DNA of 64,000 bases from Eulemur rufifrons (Eukaryota > Chordata > Mammalia > Primates > Lemuridae): assembly GCF_041146395.1 (NCBI RefSeq), contig NC_091002.1, forward strand, positions 3,156,501-3,220,500. The letters run 5' to 3'. Shown piece after piece: positions 59,901 to 64,000 of this stretch. Position 1 is the first letter of the stretch, and each line of letters starts with the position of its first letter. The notes below the pieces were generated by a model that saw only the letters and a list, made by a program, of their open reading frames with translations, did no database searches and was not told the DNA's origin. Position numbers and translations under genes: made by a program.

Positions 59901-62900
59901 TTTCCCGCATCAGGCTAGAGGAAGAGTCCCCGGGCTGTGGGGAGAAGAGACACGAGGTGAGGACCCCACGGGCCCTGCCACGGCCCTCTCTTTCTGCACC
60001 TGCCCTGGCAGGAGCCCAGGCTAGGGGGACACAGGAAGACACACCAGGTGCTGAGGGCTGTGTCCCAGGCTGGTGGGGCTGTGAGAGCGGCTGGACCTGC
60101 GGGTCACAGCCAGCCCTGCAAGGTGCAGGAGCTGTGAGGTGACCCGAGCCCTAGTGGCCTGAGCGGGGCCATCACCAGAAAGAAGCGGCCACAGCCGCCG
60201 TGATTGTAGGAAGAGGGACAGGTGGACCAGTGTGTGAGGTCGAGGCTGTCTCAGGGCAAACAGGTGGGGACAGATGACAGTGACCAAGGGACAAACCCTT
60301 TCCTCCCCATGGAGAACGAGGTACTGGGGTGCAGCCCTCACTTCTGACAAGCTGGGGGAGGGCACATCGCTGGGGACCCTGAACTATGTTCCCACTGCCA
60401 CCCACAGAATGTTCCGTCTAGTTACAGATGAGGAAAGTTCCATTTCCTGCACCTTGAACTATAGCGTGGACAGTTGGTGCACCCCATTCCACCACACCTG
60501 CTACAGGGGGTGCACCCCATTCCACCACACCTGCTACAGGGGTGCACCCCACTCCACCACACCTGCTACAGGGGTGCACCCCACTCCACCACACCTGCTA
60601 CAGGGGTGCACCCCACTCCACCACACCTGCTACAGGGGTGCACCCCACTCCACCACACCTGCTACAGGGGTGCACCCCACTCCACCACACCTGCTACAGG
60701 GGGTGCACCCCACTCCACCACACCTGCTACAGGGGTGCACCCCACTCCACCACACCTGCTACAGGGGGTGCACCCCACTCCACCACACCTGCTACAGGGG
60801 TGCACCCCACTCCACCACACCTGCTACAGGGGGTGCACCCCATTCCACCACACCTGCTACAGGGGTGCACCCCACTCCACCACACCTGCTACAGGGGGTG
60901 CACCCCACTCCACCACACCTGCTACAGGGGTGCACCCCACTCCACCACACCTGCTACAGGGGGTGCACCCCACTCCACCACACCTGCTACAGGGGTGCAC
61001 CCCACTCCACCACACCTGCTACAGGGGGTGCACCCCACTCCACCACACCTGCTACAGGGGTGCACCCCACTCCACCACACCTGCTACAGTTGGTGCACCC
61101 CACTCCACCACACCTGCTACAGGGGTGCACCCCACTCCACGACACCTGCTACAGGGGTGCACCCCACTCCACCACACCTGCTACAGGGGAGCACCCCATT
61201 CCACCACACCTGCTACAGGGGGTGCACCCCACTCCACCGCACCTGCTACAGGGGGTGCACCCCATTCCACCGCACCTGCTACAGGGGGTGCACCCCATTC
61301 CACCACACCTGCTACAGGGGGTGCACCCCACTCCACCGCACCTGCTACAGGGGGTGCACCCCATTCCACCACACCTGCTACAGGGGTGCACCCCATTCCA
61401 CCACACCTGCTACAGGGGGTGCACCCCACTCCACCGCACCTGCTACAGGGGGTGCACCCCATTCCACCGCACCTGCTACAGGGGTGCACCCCACTCCACC
61501 ACACCTGCTACAGGGGGTGCACCCCACTCCACCGCACCTGCTACAGGGGGTGCACCCCACTCCACCGCACCTGCTACAGGGGTGCACCCCACTCCACCGC
61601 ACCTGCTACAGGGGTGCACCCCATTCCACCGCACCTGCTACAGGGGGTGCACCCCACTCCACCGCACCTGCTACAGGGGGTGCACCCCACTCCACCGCAC
61701 CTGCTACAGGGGTGCACCCCAGTCCACCGCACCTGCTACAGGGGTGCACCCCACTCCACCGCACCTGCTACAGGGGGTGCACCCCACTCCACCGCACCTG
61801 CTACAGGAGTGCACCCCACTGCACCGCACCTGCTATAGGGGGTGCACCCCACTCCACCGCACCTGCTACAGGGGTGCACCCCACTCCACCGCACCTGCTA
61901 CAGGGGGCGCACCCCACTCCACCGCACCTGCTACAGGGGGCGCACCCCACTCCACCGCACCTGCTACAGGGGGCGCACCCCACTCCACCGCACCTGCTAC
62001 AGGGGGTGCACCCCACTCCACCGCACCTGCTACAGGGGTGCACCCCACTCCACCGCACCTGCTACAGGGGGTGCACCCCACTGCACCGCACCTGCTACAG
62101 GGGGTGCACCCCACTCCACCGCACCTGCTACAGGGGTGCACCCCACTGCACCGCACCTGCTACAGGGGTGCACCCCACTCCACCGCACCTGCTACAGGGG
62201 TGCACCCCACTCCACCACACCTGCTACAGGGGTGCACCCCACTCCACCACACCTGCTACAGGGGGTGCACCCCACTGCACCACACCTGCTACAGGGGTGC
62301 ACCCCACTGCACCACACCTGCTACAGGGGTGCACCCCACTCCACCACACCTGCTACAGGGGTGCACCCCACTCCACCACACCTGCTACAGGGGGTGCACC
62401 CCACTCCACCACACCTGCTACAGGGGTGCACCCCACTCCACCACACCTGCTACAGGGGGTGCACCCCACTCCACCGCACCTGCTACAGGGGGTGCACCCC
62501 ACTCCACCGCACCTGCTACAGGGGGTGCACCCCACTCCACCACACCTGCTACAGGGGGTGCACCCCACTGCACCGCACCTGCTACAGGGGGTGCACCCCA
62601 CTCCACCGCACCTGCTACAGGGGTGCACCCCACTCCACCGCACCTGCTACAGGGGGTGCACCCCACTCCACCGCACCTGCTACAGGGGTGCACCCCACTC
62701 CACCGCACCTGCTACAGGGGTGCACCCCACTCCACCGCACCTGCTACAGGGGTGCACCCCACTCCACCGCACCTGCTACAGGGGTGCACCCCACTCCACC
62801 GCACCTGCTACAGGGGTGCACCCCACTCCACTGCACCTGCTACAGGGGTGCACCACATTGCACCGCCTTGATCCATCAAGGCTTATTAACCCATGATGCA

Positions 62901-63069
62901 CCTCGCCCAGGTTACCTGCTCCTAAGGGGCAGAAACTCCCGACTGTGAGGGGGGCGGGGCCAAGGCTTGGGGGTTACCTGTCACTCCCGTTCCAGGCGCA
63001 TTCGAACTTGTCGAAAATGCAGTCATTCTCATACAGGGAGCAGAGCTTGCTCCGAAGGTAGTCGTGGAC
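50622..63069 (-). CDS. PPP2R2C: PPP2R2C (PP2A B55-gamma regulatory subunit), last two coding exons, gene continues past window
   Basis: PPP2R2C encodes a brain-enriched B55-type regulatory subunit of protein phosphatase 2A. It is a seven-bladed WD40 propeller that binds the scaffold A subunit and selects substrates for the catalytic subunit. Two exons are visible: 62978-63069 and 50622-50913, with an exact phase match across the junction (AG + C, serine). Together they encode the last 127 residues, from [17 protein letters not shown] to [14 protein letters not shown]. Human B55 subunits have about 447 residues, so roughly the first 320 lie to the right of the window. Assignment to gamma rather than alpha, beta or delta rests on the C-terminal extension NSDMH, the [19 protein letters not shown] segment and synteny with WFS1. 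No disruption is seen. Confidence 0.94.
52033..52285 (+). mobile_element. L1 3'-untranslated-region-like fragment
   Basis: Contains 'tgtattcatggggcgcatgt', 'gatattttgacacatggcgt', 'acatcaaatcagggtatgtg', 'cacctcaaacatttatcatt' and 'tcttttctagccattttgaa'. This is the known order of primate/mammalian L1 3' ends. The A-tail is not evident. Confidence 0.7.
53115..53190. repeat. GA-rich simple repeat, (GAGACA)n-like
   Basis: An imperfect purine-rich tract of GAGA, GACAGA and GATAGA units. Confidence 0.8.
54755..54870. repeat. GA-rich simple repeat, (GAGACA)n-like
   Basis: A second imperfect purine tract with AGAGACAGAGACAGAGACAG. It is similar in composition to the tract at 53115-53190, 1.6 kb away. 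Confidence 0.8.
57270..57360 (+). repeat. MIR-like SINE fragment
   Basis: Contains 'gctgcttcacctctcctagc', 'ctcgctttacccatctgcat' and 'gtggggatcacaatgctgg', the 5' to middle part of a MIR. Confidence 0.6.
57930..58110 (+). repeat. MIR-like SINE
   Basis: Contains 'gcttcacacacactctcctc', 'agaaccactttccaggtgag', 'gcgaggcccagagacttaca' and 'ggagcacacagtgggcagat', a diverged MIR core and 3' half. Confidence 0.65.
60474..62868. repeat. Large minisatellite, about 73 copies of a 32/33-bp unit
   Basis: The unit is GGGG(G)TGCACCCC followed by A(C/T)TCCACC(A/G)CACC and TGCTACA. I counted about 73 copies. Most contain the perfect 12-bp palindrome GGGGTGCACCCC. Unit length is 32 bp with four G and 33 bp with five G. 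From about 60690 to 61080 the two alternate strictly, giving 65-bp dimers. Early copies carry CCACCACACC, later ones mostly CCACCGCACC, with a block of the A form again near 62205-62460. Three adjacent copies at about 61890-61975 carry GCGCACCCC. Terminal copies are degenerate (60474 onward; after 62850). Long + strand frames (865, 784, 454 and 368 codons) arise because the unit lacks stops and its 33-bp form keeps frame. Confidence 0.97.
62978..63069 (-). CDS. PPP2R2C: PPP2R2C penultimate coding exon
   Basis: 92 nt on the minus strand, encoding [20 protein letters not shown] and [10 protein letters not shown] plus two bases (AG) of a serine codon. The acceptor AG lies at + 63070-63071 (TTCATTCACCAG) and the donor GTAACC at + 62977 downward. 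This is part of the WD40 propeller characteristic of B55 subunits. Only about 110 bp separate it from the end of the minisatellite. Confidence 0.95.
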
Positions 63070-63324
63070 CTGGTGAATGAAGGGGACGACGTGAGTCCAC
63101 AGGGTGCCCTGACTGCCCTGGCCCCCCCACGGGAAGGGTCTCGAAGAGCAGCAAGGGTCTGGACAGTACCCGACATGGCCCTGCTCGCCCGAGGGGCCCA
63201 CAGCACACGGCCGACCTTTCGGCTGCAGCCAGAGAGGGGACAGCACCTGCTACAGAAGGAGGCAGAGTTCACCGTGACAAAGGGAACACTCACAGCACAG
63301 GGCCAGGACCTCCTGGGGTCCCCA

Positions 63325-63450
63325 TCCTGGCTCCACCCCTCCCCAGCTGTGTGATCTTGCACAAGTGACTTCACCTCTCTGAGCCTCTGTTTCCTCACCT
63401 TTGAAGCACTGACAGCAAACCTGGGCCTGAGTGAGGGACAGTGCTTGGCG
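63325..63450 (+). repeat. MIR-like SINE fragment
   Basis: The 5' half of a MIR in + orientation, with 'gctgtgtgatcttgcacaag' followed by 'tgacttcacctctctgagcc' and 'tctgtttcctcacctttgaa'. Confidence 0.75.
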
Positions 63451-63554
63451 TGGGTCATGCCCTTGAGGGTAACAACTGTCGTGAACCATGAACACAAGGG
63501 CAGCCCTCATGGAGAAAAGGGGACATCACAAAAGAGGGGACTCGCCACCTGACC

Positions 63555-63625
63555 ACAACGTGAGGCACCGAGGCTCAGAGGGGTTAAGTGACTGTCCCAA
63601 GGTCACACAGCTTATCAGTGGTTGA
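63555..63625 (+). repeat. MIR-like SINE 3' fragment
   Basis: Contains 'aggcaccgaggctcagaggg', 'gttaagtgactgtcccaagg' and 'tcacacagcttatcagtggt', the typical MIR 3' half. Confidence 0.75.
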
Positions 63626-63883
63626 CCAAGACCCTTCCCCAGGATGGCCTGGCACCACAGGAGAGATGGGGACGCCCCAGGACCTGCGTCCCCCTGGCTG
63701 CAGCCCGATCCTACAAGCTCTGTACCCAGAGGGCCTCATGTGCCACCTCTGCTGGGGCTGGGGCTGCCGGGACCCCTGGGCACAGGCCCTGCCCTCTGCG
63801 TCACAATAAGCCTGGTTTCCACTCCTGGTGTTGGAACCTGGGAGGCAGAAAGGCCAATGAATGCAGAGGATGTGAGGGCCCCA

Positions 63884-64000
63884 CGATGGTTAATTTCATG
63901 TGTCAATTTGGCTGGGCCACGGTACCCAGATACTCGGTCAAATCCTATTCTAGATGTTTCTGTGAAGGTATTTTTTAGATGAGATGAACACTGAAATCAC
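63884..64000 (+). repeat. Ancient interspersed repeat, cut by window end
   Basis: Begins 'atggttaatttcatgtgtca', 'atttggctgggccacggtac', 'ccagatactcggtcaaatcc' and 'tgtttctgtgaaggtatttt'. This is a common old mammalian repeat consensus, and it runs off the window. Confidence 0.65.

Larger units (their letters stand above)
50914..62977 (-). other. PPP2R2C: PPP2R2C last intron
   Basis: 12.06 kb between the last two coding exons. Contents: an L1 3'-end-like fragment (52033-52285), GA-rich patches (53115-53190 and 54755-54870), MIR-like elements (57270-57360 and 57930-58110), a repeat-like segment at about 57420-57560 and the large 32/33-bp minisatellite (60474-62868). No further exon is recognised on either strand. 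Confidence 0.8.
63070..64000 (-). other. PPP2R2C: PPP2R2C intron, truncated by window edge
   Basis: No further exon is seen. MIR-like sequence lies at 63325-63450 ('cagctgtgtgatcttgcaca', 'cacctctctgagcctctgtt', 'tcctcacctttgaagcactg') and 63555-63625 ('ggctcagaggggttaagtga', 'ctgtcccaaggtcacacagc'). An old repeat begins at 63884. Confidence 0.75.

Noticed and set aside
61149..62708. Cysteine-rich minus-strand frames ([11 protein letters not shown] repeats) resembling keratin-associated or metallothionein-like proteins
   Set aside because: They are the antisense translation of the same 32/33-bp unit; the cysteines come from the repeated GCAGGTG/GGTGCA words.
60474..62868. CRISPR-like array (regular short repeats)
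   Set aside because: The copies are contiguous tandem repeats without unique spacers and lie in a mammalian intron.
60274..62948. Long + strand open frames (865, 784, 454, 368 codons) with HSTTPATG / [11 protein letters not shown] repeats
   Set aside because: They lie entirely in the minisatellite, are open in several frames at once because the unit lacks stop codons, and have no start context, splice logic or non-repeat domain.

Overview
This is a primate nuclear genomic window. The host is probably a strepsirrhine (lemur or galago type). The best evidence is the complete + strand Alu at 47476-47806, whose middle and right-arm sequence is of the strepsirrhine type rather than the human AluJ/S/Y type. 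Several other Alu and Alu-monomer copies and many eroded MIR, MER5A and L1-like remnants fit a mammalian chromosome. Base composition is GC-rich, as expected for the region syntenic with human 4p16.1.

Layout: 1-5.9 kb is upstream intergenic DNA with Alu and L1-like remnants. A CpG island at about 5.93-6.86 kb is the WFS1 promoter. It carries GC boxes, inverted CCAAT boxes and an ER-stress-response-like element (6141-6159), followed by non-coding exon 1. WFS1 (wolframin, + strand) then runs to about 36.0 kb, with coding exons at 12671-12896, 21109-21191, 23293-23437, 25294-25464, 25893-25973, 28834-28982 and 33392-35203. All junctions are in phase and give an uninterrupted 888-residue protein, two residues shorter than the human 890. 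From about 36.0 to 48.05 kb I see only repeats and unique intergenic DNA. From about 48.05 kb the 3' end of PPP2R2C (PP2A B55-gamma regulatory subunit, minus strand) begins: a 3'UTR of about 2.5 kb, the last coding exon 50622-50913, a 12.06-kb intron and the penultimate exon 62978-63069. The rest of the gene lies beyond the right edge. The two genes are convergent (tail to tail).

The two genes are neighbours in human too, but nothing here shows a functional link. WFS1 encodes an ER-membrane glycoprotein of the unfolded-protein and calcium response. PPP2R2C encodes a substrate-targeting subunit of protein phosphatase 2A.

The most unusual structure is a minisatellite of about 2.4 kb (60474-62868) inside the PPP2R2C intron. 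It has about 73 copies of a 32/33-bp unit, and most copies centre on a perfect 12-bp palindrome. It shows higher-order dimers and CpG-bearing variant blocks, and it generates spurious ORFs of up to 865 codons. A second, 12-copy 45-48-bp minisatellite lies in WFS1 intron 6. I found no sign of a novel gene system; the notable points are repeat structure and lineage-specific changes in WFS1.
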